A stretch of 64,000 nucleotides of DNA from Phytophthora colocasiae (lineage: Eukaryota; Oomycota; Peronosporomycetes; Peronosporales; Peronosporaceae): NCBI GenBank assembly GCA_018806915.1, contig JAGKQI010000053.1, positions 1 through 64,000 of the forward strand. Direction: 5' to 3'. Shown here piece after piece: positions 53,316-63,912 of the stretch. The position numbers were made by a program, and so were the translations under genes. How positions within the stretch are numbered: position 1 is the stretch's first letter; each line of letters begins with the position of its first letter. Below the pieces are notes generated by a model. It made no database searches. It was given only the letters and a program-made list of their open reading frames with translations, and had not been told where the DNA came from.

Positions 53316-54369
53316 ACCCTGCACGAGGAGTGCTGCGGTCAGCCACAGCACACGGAGCTTCGCGTGGCACAATACGACCACGGAGCTCCTTGATGTGATC
53401 GGGTACACGGACGACCGTGTACCCCAGAAGATCACTTTCGGTGAGGCGTGTTGCCAAGGGTGGGCAACACGGACAGGGTGTGCCAAAGGGAACGGCACAT
53501 GGGATCCCCGCTTCCATGGACTAATCATGGAGGCGTTCACACTTACCACGTGTAGTGTAAGTGTAGTAGCGATCGCGAGCCGCAGCAACGCGCTCGCGAT
53601 ATGCCTTCGGGTCTTTGTTGAAGTTTTCAACAAAGGCGTTCCACGACTGACAAAGTGCCTGCCACTCGGGCACTTTGCTCTTGCGCGAAGTCTTCTTCGC
53701 TGCATAGTATCGGAGCTCGTGGAAGAGCCCGATATAGTAGTCGCGTCTTTGAGTCTCGGACTCAAAGACAACCTTAGCGGCGACGTCGTCGTCGTTGATA
53801 CTGTTGCATGAGTACAACAGTATCGGGTTCGGTGGTGAACTAGCACCGAACCGGTCATGGATTTCTGCCTCAGTAGGCATCCATGGTGTGCGCACTCGCG
53901 GATCAGTGCGCGGGGCAGTGAGCGCCCTCGACATGGGGGACGCTTCATCATCACTGCGCGGACGCTTCGAGCTTGAAGCGTCCGAGGCCTCATGACGAGG
54001 TCGTCGAGATCCCACGGGTGGGTCTGACGTGTCTTCGGACGAAGACACGGGAGCGGGAGCCTTGACATCAACCTCCCCCTCCTCGACATCCTCCTCGTAG
54101 TCGAGGATGTCTTCGTAGTCCTCTCCAAAGAGTTCTTTGAGAGGGACAGCAGGATTCTTAATCTCTGCTAGAGAAGAAGACTTCTTCTTATTCTCATGCT
54201 TCTCCTTATGGAGAGCGTGGTACTTGGTGACAGAGAGCTTCTCTGTCGGACCGCTGGAAGCAGCAGTGCTAGTGAGCACTGCTGGGGTCGTTGTTCCTGC
54301 TGCAGAGGCAGCAGGTGAGGCTTGCGCGTCCGCAGTAGCGGACGGAGACGTGGGCGTTGGCGAGTCCAT
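52822..54369 (-). pseudogene. Family B asORF, copy B4 (single TAG)
   Basis: ATG at 54369, with the same initiator motif as B2. Opens for 282 codons, then TAG (53523-53521) at the Gln-283 codon of B2. Downstream the same frame continues without another stop to 52822, through the Cys cluster (TPCPCC) and the coiled coil (AALEQTQSAEIAALKQE), and ends QSDYQP as in B2. So one point change is the only interruption. Confidence 0.88.
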
Positions 54370-54455
54370 TGCGAAATGAACTCGGATTTCTCTTGGGAAC
54401 TTGACGGTCTTGTCAAGTTCTGTTGATTGACGTATCGAGACCGATACGTCGAATC

Positions 54456-54928
54456 TTAACGGGGATGGTGTAACGGGTTACACGTACAAGTGGTTGTACC
54501 ACTTGTAACTCTAACAGTTAGGATAACTGTTAGAGGTTGGAAATGGGCCTCAGACCTTGGTGTGCTGTACACACCAATGGATACATGGGCGAACCACATT
54601 ATTGGATGGTTCGTGTGCATTTGTGCATATTATTGGTAGAAAGTAACGGATTTCTACCAATCACTGAGCAGAGTTTCTGCCAACCACACGTTGGCAGACC
54701 CTTTAGAAATAGATAACAAACAGTTTTAGGAGGTCCATAATTGGCTTATGCCAAATTCAATAACAGTTCTCATTTTACGGTATTTTTGCAGTTTAATTTA
54801 GTTATATTTGATTTAATTATACTTATTTAAATAAGTATACTTAAATTAAGTCTATTCTAATTGCACGCTTCCTCATACACGTAAGCGCACGTGTACGCCA
54901 TCTAATAGGTCTAGGTAGACCCATTACA
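54456..54928 (+). repeat. LTR, family B (3' LTR of B4) with polypurine tract
   Basis: LTR 54469-54928, 460 bp, TGTAACGGG to CCCATTACA, in plus orientation. Polypurine tract TTAACGGGGATGG at 54456-54468, two G shorter than in B2 and B3. Right flank starts CTCGG in family C. Confidence 0.92.
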
Positions 54929-56133
54929 CTCGGAGCATCGTAGGGGCCTCGTCGCGGCGCGACTACGGCTTCGAGCCTCGTGATCCTGCCGAGCAGGTGA
55001 AGCAGTTGATGGCACAGCCAAATCGGCACGGTTACGCCATAGGCGCTCCACCTCGCACGGTGGCTGAGACTCAGCAACGGCAGGGGCTCCATAAGCGTTT
55101 CCTGACCCCGCAGGTGTGCACACTCGCCGAGTATCGGCAACGCTTAGATAAGCAACGGCGACGAGAGTCTGTACCTCAGATGAGGACTTATCCACTCCTT
55201 CTCCAAACGGGAGAGACTACCCGGGACTACATGGTCCATGTGGCCACCTGGGCCGAAGCTTCACGGAAGCTCGCGTCGTTCGATCGGCTCATGGAGAGCT
55301 GCACCGAGGTGGACGTTCGCCTCGCTCGAGGTCTACTCTTCCAGTACGCGAAGCTACGCGTGCGGCCCGGCCGCTTTCCTCGTCACACGACGGCGGCGGC
55401 TCCCGCCTCTTAGGCCACTATCCCAGCTTCGCAGGACGCTCCTCTAGTCTCCGAAGGAGACTCACTGGCTATGCCAGCCACGGACCAGAGCCTGAGCTCG
55501 GCTGCTAGTCCGTCAGCTTCTCACACTAGTGGTGAGAAGTGGGTGTCGACCGAGTGGACGACCTCGAGCCCTTCGGGCGCCTCCGACCTTCGCGATCAAA
55601 AGCGTCCACGACGTCAGGGCAGTCCTGCCTCAGGGGCCCTTCAAACTCCCACGAGTTTTGGGAATGAGGATATCCACGCCACTTCACCAGATACTGGTGG
55701 CGACGCCGCGCCATCAGGCGCTCCACGTGGTAATGGGGAGTCCCCTGCTCATCGAGCAACGGCGGAGGAGGCCGATTCGCTGCGGAACGCAATACTCGAT
55801 GAGTGTGATGAGCGCTATTTGTCGCAGCGCGCCTGGTATCAACTCGATCGCTCGATCGGTACTCTCCAGAGTCAGACTCAGTCTCTTCAGGGGAACCTGG
55901 AGAGCGTTTGGCATTCGCATGCCCGTCTCGCTCATGACATGGAGGAGATTGAAAGCCGGATGGCTTGGCTCGAAGGGCCTCAGTCCCTGACTGCTCGCCT
56001 GCATCAGCAGGAGCTTCAGCTCGCTGAGCTGCGGGGCCAGGTGACGATGCTGCTGCAGATGACGCAGCCTGGGCACGTGTCGTCGGTGCCAGCGCCCCCG
56101 CGCTCACCCCCGCGGGGTCCCGATATGGCTTAA
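54929..56133 (+). pseudogene. Family C asORF, antisense to pol (start lost, one stop)
   Basis: Two collinear plus-strand pieces. The first (to 55413, inside which an ATG is at 55006) has TLAEYRQRLDKQRRRES and TYPLLLQTGETTRDYMVHVA, with W and Y positions suggesting a fold. It ends in TAG at 55411-55413. The second (55471-56133, same frame) is Ser/Pro-rich with DQKRPRRQGSP, then a helical part with coiled coil (RLHQQELQLAELRGQVTMLL). The beginning is missing because of B4. Layout (folded region, Ser/Pro linker with basic run, C-terminal coil) matches the B asORF, but I see no direct sequence match. Overlaps pol from 55526. Confidence 0.65.
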
Positions 56134-56272
56134 GCAAGCCGACGTAGAACACCGGGTGTGTTCGCATCCGCTTTGGCAAGTCAAGCGTGTATGCCAGGCC
56201 CTTCTTGGCCACGACCGTAAATGGTCCGATGAAACGCGGACGCAATTTCGTCTTAAAGACACTCGACTGCAT
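55526..56272 (-). pseudogene. Family C integrase C-terminus and chromodomain
   Basis: Open 248 codons: RPRFIGPFTVVAKKGLAYTL, HPVFYVGLLKPY, an Ala/Pro-rich linker, then a chromodomain (HYHVERLMARRRHQYLVKWR, SWEFEGPLRQDCPDVVDAF). A frameshift of one position near 56265 separates it from the integrase core. It lies opposite the asORF. Confidence 0.85.
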
Positions 56273-58891
56273 GTGTAGGTAGGTTCTTAGCGTTTAATAA
56301 AACTTGGTCACCGACCTTAAATTCCCATACATTGCTTCTACCTTTTGCATCAGCTTGTTCGTTCTGAACGTCTTGGCTTTCAGCCATCGCGTCACGCACA
56401 CGGCGTAATACGCTCAATCTCACCGAGAGAAAGTCATCGACTTGTTTACGTACAGCAGAAGGGCTGATATCAGCAAGATCGGCGTCGAGCGACGGCACAG
56501 CCTCTCCCCCACCAAGCCCAAGGCTACCGCGTGGCGGAGTGAGCGGGACGCGCGGATGCGCAAGGCCGTTCACGTAGAACGGGGTGAAGCCTGTCGAGGC
56601 ATGCACCGCATTGTTCATTGAGAGCTCAACGAGAGGGAGCATAGCGCTCCAACGCTTTGGCGTTTCAGCGCATACGCTGCGGAGGATGTCCTCCAGGACG
56701 CGATTCACCCGTTCAGTCTGACCGTCGGTCTGCGGATGATCCGCCGTGGACATGTCCAGTCGAGTGCCAAGCACTTTGAAGACGGACGTCCAGAAGTGAC
56801 CCGTGAAACGGGGGTCTCGATCCGAGACAATGGCCTCTGGCAGCCCATGCTGACGGAAGACCCGATCGATAAAGATCGTCGCTGTACCAGCGCCATCGAC
56901 GGTGTCCGGCACAGCCGCTAGGTGAGCCATCTTGCTCAGACGGTCAACGAAGACCACAACGCCCGTGTTGCCTGCCGTATCCTTCGGCAGGCCAAACACG
57001 AAGTCCATACTCATGGACTGCCAACACCCAGAGGGTACAGGCAAGCTCGCCAAAGGCACTGCCGCGTGTGGTGAGGGTTTAACCCGCTGACACGTCTCGC
57101 ACGTGCGCACGTATGTGCTGACCCACTTGTACATCTTCGGCCACCAGTACATGGAGTTTACCGAGCCGTAGGTCTTCTCGCGACCGAGGTGGCCGCTTGT
57201 GGGCGTGTCGTGGGCCTCATAGAGGATACGATACTTCAGGTCCTCATCGTGAGGAACCACCACACGTGGTGGGTCATCCTGACCCGTGCTGTAGTACAGC
57301 AGACCGCCGTCCAGGCTATAGCGTTGGAGTCTCGCCTTTAGGCGTCGTGACAGAGTCACCTTCGAGTCCTTAAACTCATCGCTCCCTAGAGCTTGAAGCA
57401 GCGCGACACAAGAGTCGTCCTGAGCGTACGCTGCTCGAACCATGTCCGTCACGGACGACGTCACCGAGGTGACATGAGATAACTCATAGTCCGGGCGACG
57501 TGATAACGCGTCAGCGAGGACGTTCTGCCTGCCAGGCTTGTACTTCACCTCGAAGTTATACTCCGCAAAGAAGGAGAGCCATTGGGCCATCCTCTGCGAG
57601 AGGTGAGGCGACTGCGTCGCTGTGCGTAGTGACGCATGATCCGTGTAGATCACAAACGGCTTGGAGCCGAGCAGGTGAACCCTGAATTTGACGAGAGCGT
57701 ACTTCATCGCAAGTAGCTCCTTGTCATGAACTGGATAGTTCTTCTCAGCAGCCTTGAGCTGCCGAGACTCAAACGCAATGACGCGTTCGCGCCCTTCGGC
57801 GTCCGCTTGTAGCAAAGCACTGCCGATGGCAAAGTCCGAGGCGTCACAGACGACGATGAACGGATGATCGGGGTCTGGCAACGCCAGTATCGGTGCCTGA
57901 AGCAGGCTATCCTTAATACGAGTGAACGCACTCTCGTGCTCAGCACGCCATACCCATTCGGTATCCTTCTTAAGGAGATCCAACAGTGGCCGAGCCAACT
58001 CAGCGTAGTTCTCGCTGTACTTGTGTAAGTAGTTGGCCAAGCCCAGCCACTTACGCAAGTCCTTCTGGTTCAAGGGAACCGGCCAGTCCACAATGGCCTT
58101 GACTTTTGCTGGATCAGCACGAAGGCCATGCTTCCCAATGAAGCACCCTAGGAAAGAGATTTCTTCCGCGCCAAAGACGCACTTGTCCGCGTTGGCGTAC
58201 AACTTGTTGGTGCGCATGCACTCGAGCACAGCTCTCACGTGTTCCACGTGCACCTCGACGTCAGTCTTGACGTGTTCGGCCTGGCTGTGGACGAACACGT
58301 CGTCAAAGTACGTCTGTGCGAATGCCCGTAGGGGCCTGAACAACTGCGTCACTAGACGATTGCAGGCGCATTCGACAGCCCTTGGGGCATGACGAGCCAC
58401 TCCCAGAGCATACCGCTCGAGGTGCTCACCGCTGTAAGCGGAATGTCACTAACTCGCATGAGCAGCTGATAGTAGCCATCGACTAAGTCGAGCGCACTAT
58501 ACATGGTGCAACCCAACATGTTGTTCTGAAGAACATCCTTCCTAGGAATCGGCGTCTGCGCCGGAATTGTGGCAGCGTTGAGCTTGTTAAAAGCGTGAAC
58601 GATACGCCACTTGCCATTCGGCTTTCTGACACAGAACGTTGGCGCGGAGTGCGGAGACTTGCTCTCGCGCACGAGACCCGCCGCGTGCTTCGCACAGAAG
58701 AAGGCGTCAATGACGTCGCATTGCTCTTTAGGAAGAGGCCACTGTCGGTTCACACAGTATTTAATTCCGGGAACTAAGTCAATCTCATGACGAACGCCTC
58801 GGTCAGGAGGCAGACCACTCGGTGGTTCCTTCGAGACAACGAAGATCAAGAAGGTGTTGATCGCCAGGAGTGGATCGGAGATCCTTAACAA
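56253..58891 (-). pseudogene. Family C RT, RNase H and integrase
   Basis: 58891-58352 gives the first half of RT (VRESKSPHSAPTFCVRKPNG, YSALDLVDGYYQLLMR). A deletion at about 58362, in NAPA, shifts the frame. 58400-56253 (715 codons) continues with TYFDDVFVHSQ, WLGLANYLHKYSENY, RNase H (VVCDASDFAIGSALLQ, YTDHASLRTA, NVLADALSRR) and integrase (zinc module with CETCQRVK, SMDFVFGLPKDT, IVSDRDPRFT, QTDGQTERVNRV). All catalytic Asp/Glu residues I looked for are present. Confidence 0.9.
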
Positions 58892-60104
58892 TCGCTCGGA
58901 TCCCTTCTACTCCTTGCTGAAGGAATATAGAGACGGACTCGTCAACGAGGGACGACGAGTTTAACTCCTCTTCAGGTCGGTCGATAACCACCTCGGCGAG
59001 TTCGCCAGCCTTGAAGGCACCGCCAAAGTCGGCGAACGACATCTCTTCTAGCTCAAGGAGCTTGTCAACACTTGGCAAGTCGTCCAGCCGGACACTGCCT
59101 TCGGCACTACCGCCCACTCCATCAACCAGAGTGTATAGCTGCCCACAGCCCTCCGGTGCGTCGGCACTTGACGTCACGGATGACTCAGACGCAGAGCGTC
59201 TCGCCCGAAGGGCCTTACGACGTCTTCGCCTAGCCGAAGATCGTCTACTCGACGGAGTACGTGCCGTCGCACAAGTTTCGGCCTCTCTCGGCCCAGTGTC
59301 AGGGACACTCAGCGATCCACTCGGTCGACGACCGATGCCGCTCAGCGGAGTACGTGCCGCTGCACAATCAATGACCGTAACAGGTCCAGTGTCAGAGACA
59401 CTCAGCGATCGACTTGGTCCACGACCAGTATCACTCGACGGAGCACGTGCCGCCCCACAGGGGTTACGTGGGCCTTGCCCACACGTTGACTCACTGTCAA
59501 CCAGCGCTATGCGCTCAACAGGACTGCGGTCCTCACACTCGGTGCTGTCCACTAACTCGGACACGCCGACTTCCAGCATCATAGCCGACTCGGCTCGATG
59601 CTCGCGCCAGTAGCGCTTCTGCATCCTAGCAGAGGTGGGTTCATGACTCGCCAAAGCTCCACTAGGAGAGAAGTGCGTAGCACCTAAGGTCTTTGACCTC
59701 CAATCAATCCATGGCTCGTGGCGCTCCAGCCACGCCATACCAAGGATGAGGTCGTACCTCGAATCCAGGTCCAGGACCAAGCAGCGTTCTACGCTATCGA
59801 AGTCCAAGAACTTCAGCCGCAGGTCCATGGGGACCTTGGCCACCGTGACACGGACGCCTGTCGCTAGACGGACTGTGACGGTGTCACCTCTTCGCGCTCG
59901 AAGCGCCCCAGCATATTGCTGACTACCCTCAACGGTGGAGCGTCTGACATAGTTGCCAGACGCTTCCGAATCGATCAACACGATCCACGGCTTCTCGAAG
60001 CCCTTAACGTCCACATCGACTACCAGCAAGCCCTGCTTGCTCACACGTTCCGTGTTCAAGAGCACGGAGCTCTTCGGGGCTGAGCCCCAGTGCCTCTCAC
60101 GCAC
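58892..60104 (-). pseudogene. Family C protease and protease-RT linker
   Basis: Open 433 codons. The protease is recognisable by LLVVDVDVKGFEKPWIVLID, continuing SEASGNYVRRS: the usual DSGAS active site reads DSEAS, so Gly is replaced by Glu. Second motif DLILGMAWLERHEPWIDWR. Then a Ser/Arg-rich linker with tandem 31-residue repeats and an acidic end (LELEEMSFADFGGAF). The active-site change suggests a dead enzyme. Confidence 0.82.
59254..59470 (-). repeat. 93-bp tandem repeats in the family C linker
   Basis: Two full units (59254-59346 and 59347-59439) and the start of a third, each beginning GGAGTACGTGCCG or GGAGCACGTGCCG on the plus strand. They encode 31-residue repeats with SGSLSVPDTGP-type cores. 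A related unit is found again at 61140-61240. Confidence 0.75.
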
Positions 60105-60233
60105 TGCAGAACTCAGTTCTTCCCCAGTAGACCGCCACGCGTCTACTGGGAGCCGGCGTTTCCCTGGGCAGAGCCCAAAGCGGGACCCGCGGCAGGGTTG
60201 CGGCCATTTTGGCCGGTGCGCTCCGGTTGGGCC

Positions 60234-61093
60234 TCAGGTGTGAGAGATTTTATAGCACCGGCGGGTGCTCATACGCTGCACCGCACCTCGTAGCTTAGCT
60301 ACCTCATCTTCAGCATAGCTGAGGTCCGTGGGCTCGGGTCCACCGGACCCTGTGCTGTTAGCACCGACCCTTGACAGCTTAAAGTTGTGTTCGGCATTCA
60401 ATGCCACGCTGACAGCATCTTCGAAGCTGCGAGGATTCTGACGGAACGCTTCCGTCCTGGCCACGCCGGATCGTAAACCTTCCATGAAGATGGTCACGGT
60501 GACCACTTCAGGTAGAGGATCGGCAGCCATGCCGGCAATGAGCGTGCGCAGTTCTTGGAAAAGTCCACTAGGTCCTTCTTGCCCTGGCGACAAGCAAGGA
60601 AGCGTGACCGCACGCGATACGCCTGGTTAGGCGGAGCAAACACTTGCGTCAGCTTGGCCTTAAGCTCACTCCAAATGGGGAAGGCCATTTCTACCGACGT
60701 CCCAGACGTCAAGGCCCATTCTCGTGCTCGCCCTTCAAGCTTAGAAACGGCGAAGGCCACGCGTTGGCCTTCCAACTGGAGCATAGCGGCCCCCATGGCC
60801 ATTTCGACCTCTCAAGTCCACAACAGAAAGGTTCTCTCCTTCGTGCCCGTGAAAGGTCTTCACGCTGAGCGTGACGGGCTTAGCTCTCGGAGCGGGGTTA
60901 ACCCCTTTTACATTCCGTTGGATGTGCTCAACGAGAGCGTTTCGTACGAGGCAAATGCCTCCAGGCGCGCGTTAACGGCCTCCGGTCCTTGTGACGCGAG
61001 GTGCGCCATACCTTCAGGGCCTAGCAAGGATGTAAGCTTGTTAAGCGTATCCCGCTGACTCGGAGTCAAGTCAGCGTATGCTTCTGGCTCCAT
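60234..61093 (-). pseudogene. Family C gag, frameshifted
   Basis: ATG 61093 (MEPEAYADLTPSQRDTLNKL), then a stop-rich gap at 60905-60805. It continues 60802-60494 (AVSKLEGRAREWALTSG, FAPPNQAYRVRSRFLACRQG) and, after a shift near 60560, to 60234 (FMEGLRSGVARTEAF, GGPEPTDLSYAEDEV). The zinc knuckle begins RRCYK but is lost. The core motifs match retrotransposon gag, as in B (GGRARSWA, FMKGLRDGPV). Confidence 0.8.
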
Positions 61094-61332
61094 TCTCACA
61101 GAGAAACAGTCTTCAACTTAGGAGTTGGATTGACTACTAGTGCTTCCAGATGCAGCGGGGCTCGGCGCTGTGCGACTGAGCCGAGAGAGGCCGAAACTTG
61201 TGCGGCGGCACGTACTCCGTCAAGTGGACGTTCCTCGGCTAGAAGACGACGTCGTTGACCACCACCCTCCTGTGCGTCGACACTCGACGTCACGGATGAC
61301 TCAGACGCAGAGGTATACACCGGCCAGGTCAC
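61094..61332 (-). pseudogene. Displaced copy of family C linker upstream of gag
   Basis: Contains SASESSVTSSVDAQEGGGQ and LDGVRAAAQVSASLG, which repeat the linker at 59150-59300. It ends KTVSL and a stop just before the gag ATG. This is not the expected place for it, so a rearrangement or template switch put it here. Confidence 0.6.
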
Positions 61333-61581
61333 ACGTCACAGATCTGTGTATGAGACATCGTATCATGTACCCATGTGAGGGGGGGGATTGGCTGAGAGCC
61401 ACACATTACATTTTGATTAGGATTTAGTATGCTAGATACTAAATCCATTACATTTAGGAATAGGGCTATAAAAGTCAATATAATTCAGCAACTTCCTCTG
61501 TGCCGTGCACACCTACGCAAGAAAAAGTATAAGCTTCCAAGACCACACACCAGTCAATTGCTAGCGCGCTCTACAGACGGC
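61333..61581 (+). repeat. Probable LTR remnant (possibly copia) used as insertion site
   Basis: A G-run (GTGAGGGGGGGGAT near 61374-61388) resembles a polypurine tract. An 11-bp perfect stem, GGATTTAGTAT/ATACTAAATCC, lies at about 61421-61447, and GCTATAAAAGTC near 61463 looks like a TATA box. The last 60-70 bp match 15745-15811. No coding potential. Confidence 0.4.
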
Positions 61582-62357
61582 TGTGGTGAAGCGGATCTGG
61601 CCAAAATCTCGTTGAGGCTAATCACGCTCGCCAGTTGCGCCCAGACACCGACTAACGGAGGGGGTCCCACGATGATCCGTGATCTAGCTGTGTGTAATTT
61701 CACCTTGTGTACTCGTCGGTAGGTGGGTTACGCTCTTCCAGGTGACTTCTGAAGATGTCTTGAAGGTCGGAAGAATGTCCTGTAGGACACAGGGGTTTGA
61801 GGTAGCGCGCTAAAGAAAGCGGAAAACAACAGAAAGGAAGGGATTGAATCCTGAATGGTGGACTATTGGAAGACCTGGATCAAGGACCAGGCACCCGGAT
61901 CAAGGCTCGAGAACTCGCCTACGACCGGGATCAAGTACTCCGAGATGGAGTGAAGAACTTCCATCTTTACCTTGCTTGCGTAGGCCACCGGTTGTATACT
62001 GCTTCCGCAGTCCTGCATTAGACACGCACCAAGCCTACCTTGCATCGGTCACCACCTGGAAAGGTCTCCAGAAATCCGGTTCATCGAGGATTACGCGATC
62101 TAGGGGTCTTGAGGATGTGAGATTCGTCAAGACTAAACAACCAATTCCTTTCGATCCGATCTATGCACTTAAACGATACCTCACTAGATAGCGCAAAGCT
62201 GGCCAATATATTATCCAGTCTTAACCGCTATACTAGGTCACGTTTCCTTAACTTCCAGACGCTTGTAGGGCCAATGTAGTTTCCAGTTCCAGGCATGGCA
62301 AAGGCACTTAAGTAGATTAGGGCAAATTCGATTCTATTCATGATTATTCCTAGATGT
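61582..62357 (-). repeat. LTR, family A, rearranged copy with internal inversion
   Basis: 61582-61800 and about 62085-62350 align with the minus-oriented LTRs. The piece between about 61845 and 61965 (GGAAGACCTGGATCAAGG..., CCGAGATGGAGTGAAG) is in plus orientation. The outer end (TGTAGCC side) is eroded. Confidence 0.65.
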
Positions 62358-62899
62358 GTCAATATTTAGACAACATAGAGAACGTAACGTCAACGCTCAA
62401 AATTCGGACGCTATGCTGTTGTGGTAAAGTGGATAAGAAGATTCTCCGGAAAGGTGATTGCAGCCATGAAACCCAGAGAGCCGGAGCAAGCGACAGGGGG
62501 CGACCTGTGATGCCCCGATCTGGGGCGAACTAGATGAGGGGACGATGGATCCCTTTCGGGAACGGGCCCTGGAGACACCCGCGGCGGGTCGCTGAATCCG
62601 GAAACGGAAGGGATCGCCAGTAGAATGGTCCCATGAAACCCAAGCAAGAGCCATTCATTATCGAGAGAGTGAGTGCGGTCAGGATGATCTTTGCTGAAGG
62701 GTGTAGGCTTCTGGTGTTCGTGTGTGATGACAGTGAAAGGGCGGTCGGCGCTGATCAAGTTATACGGAGGGAGCGACAGAACGATCAAGGGTGGCCACGT
62801 GTGATCGGCGACAACATGACCCCGAGTGGATACGATTTTAGCGTACGGCACGACCTGACACCTTAGGTCCCTCCGACAGTGTGATCCAAGCTCGCCGGA
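62358..62899 (-). promoter_or_regulatory. Family A asORF leader fragment, wrong orientation for its LTR
   Basis: The reverse complement of about 62600-62420 matches 16930-17090 (CCCCTGTCGCTTG.TCCGGCTCTC, CCTTTCCGG). Next to a minus LTR this leader should run in plus direction, so the two pieces were joined by rearrangement. 62600-62899 holds nothing else I can name. Confidence 0.5.
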
Positions 62900-63626
62900 G
62901 GTTGACCAAGCGGGGTTGCTAGAGAATTTGACCCAAATTCTTTATTTGACTTGGAGCTGGGGCCGATTCCGTCGGCGACCCAAGACCTATTTGATTCCCT
63001 TAAGATCTTGGCTGGTGAACGCCTACATACCCCGGAGCTAGGCTATCAAACCGGATCGTCGCACTATGCGGCGGCTACCTCAGAACTGGACTTCGACAGC
63101 CCGAAAGGGCCGCACCACATGTTGTTGGGTCCCTCTGGCGCCAAATTCCTGAAATCACGTGTGTAAAAGCAAGATACCAGGTCGGTGGCAGTGAAGTCAG
63201 AGGCCAAGACACCCGACCAGCTAAAAGATTGCCGGATCCTAGCAGAGCAGGCCACCTCGACAGCTAATTCCACAAGATCGAGTAGCAAGCTGGACGACTA
63301 CTTTCAGATGGCGATAAATCGTTTTTTTAAGGAGCGGAGTCTCGTAGCCCCCCTCCCCTGATCACCGATGAAGGTAACGTCGGATGTTGAAATGGAGTCC
63401 GTCGCGACCCCAAACCCTGACTCCTTGGAATATGATTCCGATGATCTAGGCATACCGAGCTCAAGTGGGCAAGTATCAGGTCGAGCAGCGATTGCATCTG
63501 CAGCAGTCGACCAAGGGGGATCGTCAGTAATCTATCAAGTACGGATCTCCGCGATCTCGGATCTGAAAGAGTTTGCGGGTAAGGAACTCGACGAAGATCA
63601 CGCTCGGGCTTGGATCAGTAAGGTCA
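62900..63626 (+). pseudogene. Family A gag fragment
   Basis: Matches A3 gag from EFDPNSLFDLELE to RARAWISKV: LGYQTGSSHYAAATSELDFD, SSKLDDYFQMAINRFFKERS, YDSDDLGIPSSSGQVSGRA and ISDLKEFAGKELDEDHARAW. TAA (near 63165) and TGA (near 63360) stops and a frameshift break it. Cut at 63626 by a copia LTR. Confidence 0.82.
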
Positions 63627-63824
63627 TGTTGCAGGTGATCCAATACGATCCCGCAATGATTACGGTAAGATGTTTACGCCACCGATGATTAGACGAGTAG
63701 GATGATTGGACGAGTACAGAATGTTGGTGATTGGATGCACCAAATGATTGGATGCAGACCAGGTAGAGAAAATAGTGTAAGCTCATATCAATCAATCACT
63801 TCTGAATTTCCATTCTACCCATCA
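63627..63824 (+). repeat. Probable Ty1/copia 5' LTR
   Basis: Family A gag stops abruptly at GGTCA (63622-63626). The next block runs from TGTTGCAGGTGATCC to CTACCCATCA (198 bp) and is followed after a short leader by a copia gag start. The short period-like GATTGGA/GATGATT motifs at 63686-63755 are internal. The limits are set by TG...CA and position only; the 3' LTR is outside the window. Confidence 0.55.
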
Positions 63825-63912
63825 AGTGACTTCCCTCGCCTCGGCCTCCTCGCCCCAAGCTTCGGCAGTCCTCCCCTCGCAAGACAATCTCTACCACGAC
63901 CTTCTTCAGGTT

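Larger units (their letters stand above)
49253..54928 (+). mobile_element. Family B copy B4 (5' part missing)
   Basis: Begins inside the hairpin-rich protease-RT spacer at about 49253, joined to family A leader. It runs through RT, RNase H, integrase and chromodomain, with the asORF on the minus strand, to the 3' LTR. Its right flank is family C, which it truncates. Confidence 0.9.
54929..61332 (-). mobile_element. Ty3/gypsy LTR retrotransposon, family C (minus orientation, LTRs missing)
   Basis: From high to low coordinate: displaced linker piece, gag, protease, linker with tandem repeats, RT, RNase H, integrase and chromodomain, with an asORF on the plus strand overlapping the pol end. Pol proteins resemble family B (shared WEWLVMPQGL, SMDFVFGLP) but are clearly distinct, and the hairpin pattern of B is not seen. 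The 3' end is cut by B4. No LTR of its own was found. Confidence 0.85.

Noticed and set aside
38806..54933. CTCGG beside the B3 LTR (38806-38810) and the B4 LTR (54929-54933) as one target-site duplication
   Set aside because: The two elements are in opposite orientation and different surroundings. At 38810 the bases continue B2 sequence, and at 54929 they belong to family C.
9310..61582. Three family A copies seemed to break at the same point just before the gag ATG (9309, 15812, 61582)
   Set aside because: The common point is the true LTR end: it is TG...ACA and in the A3 copy is followed directly by a tRNA-complementary primer-binding site. The differing sequences are simply flanks.
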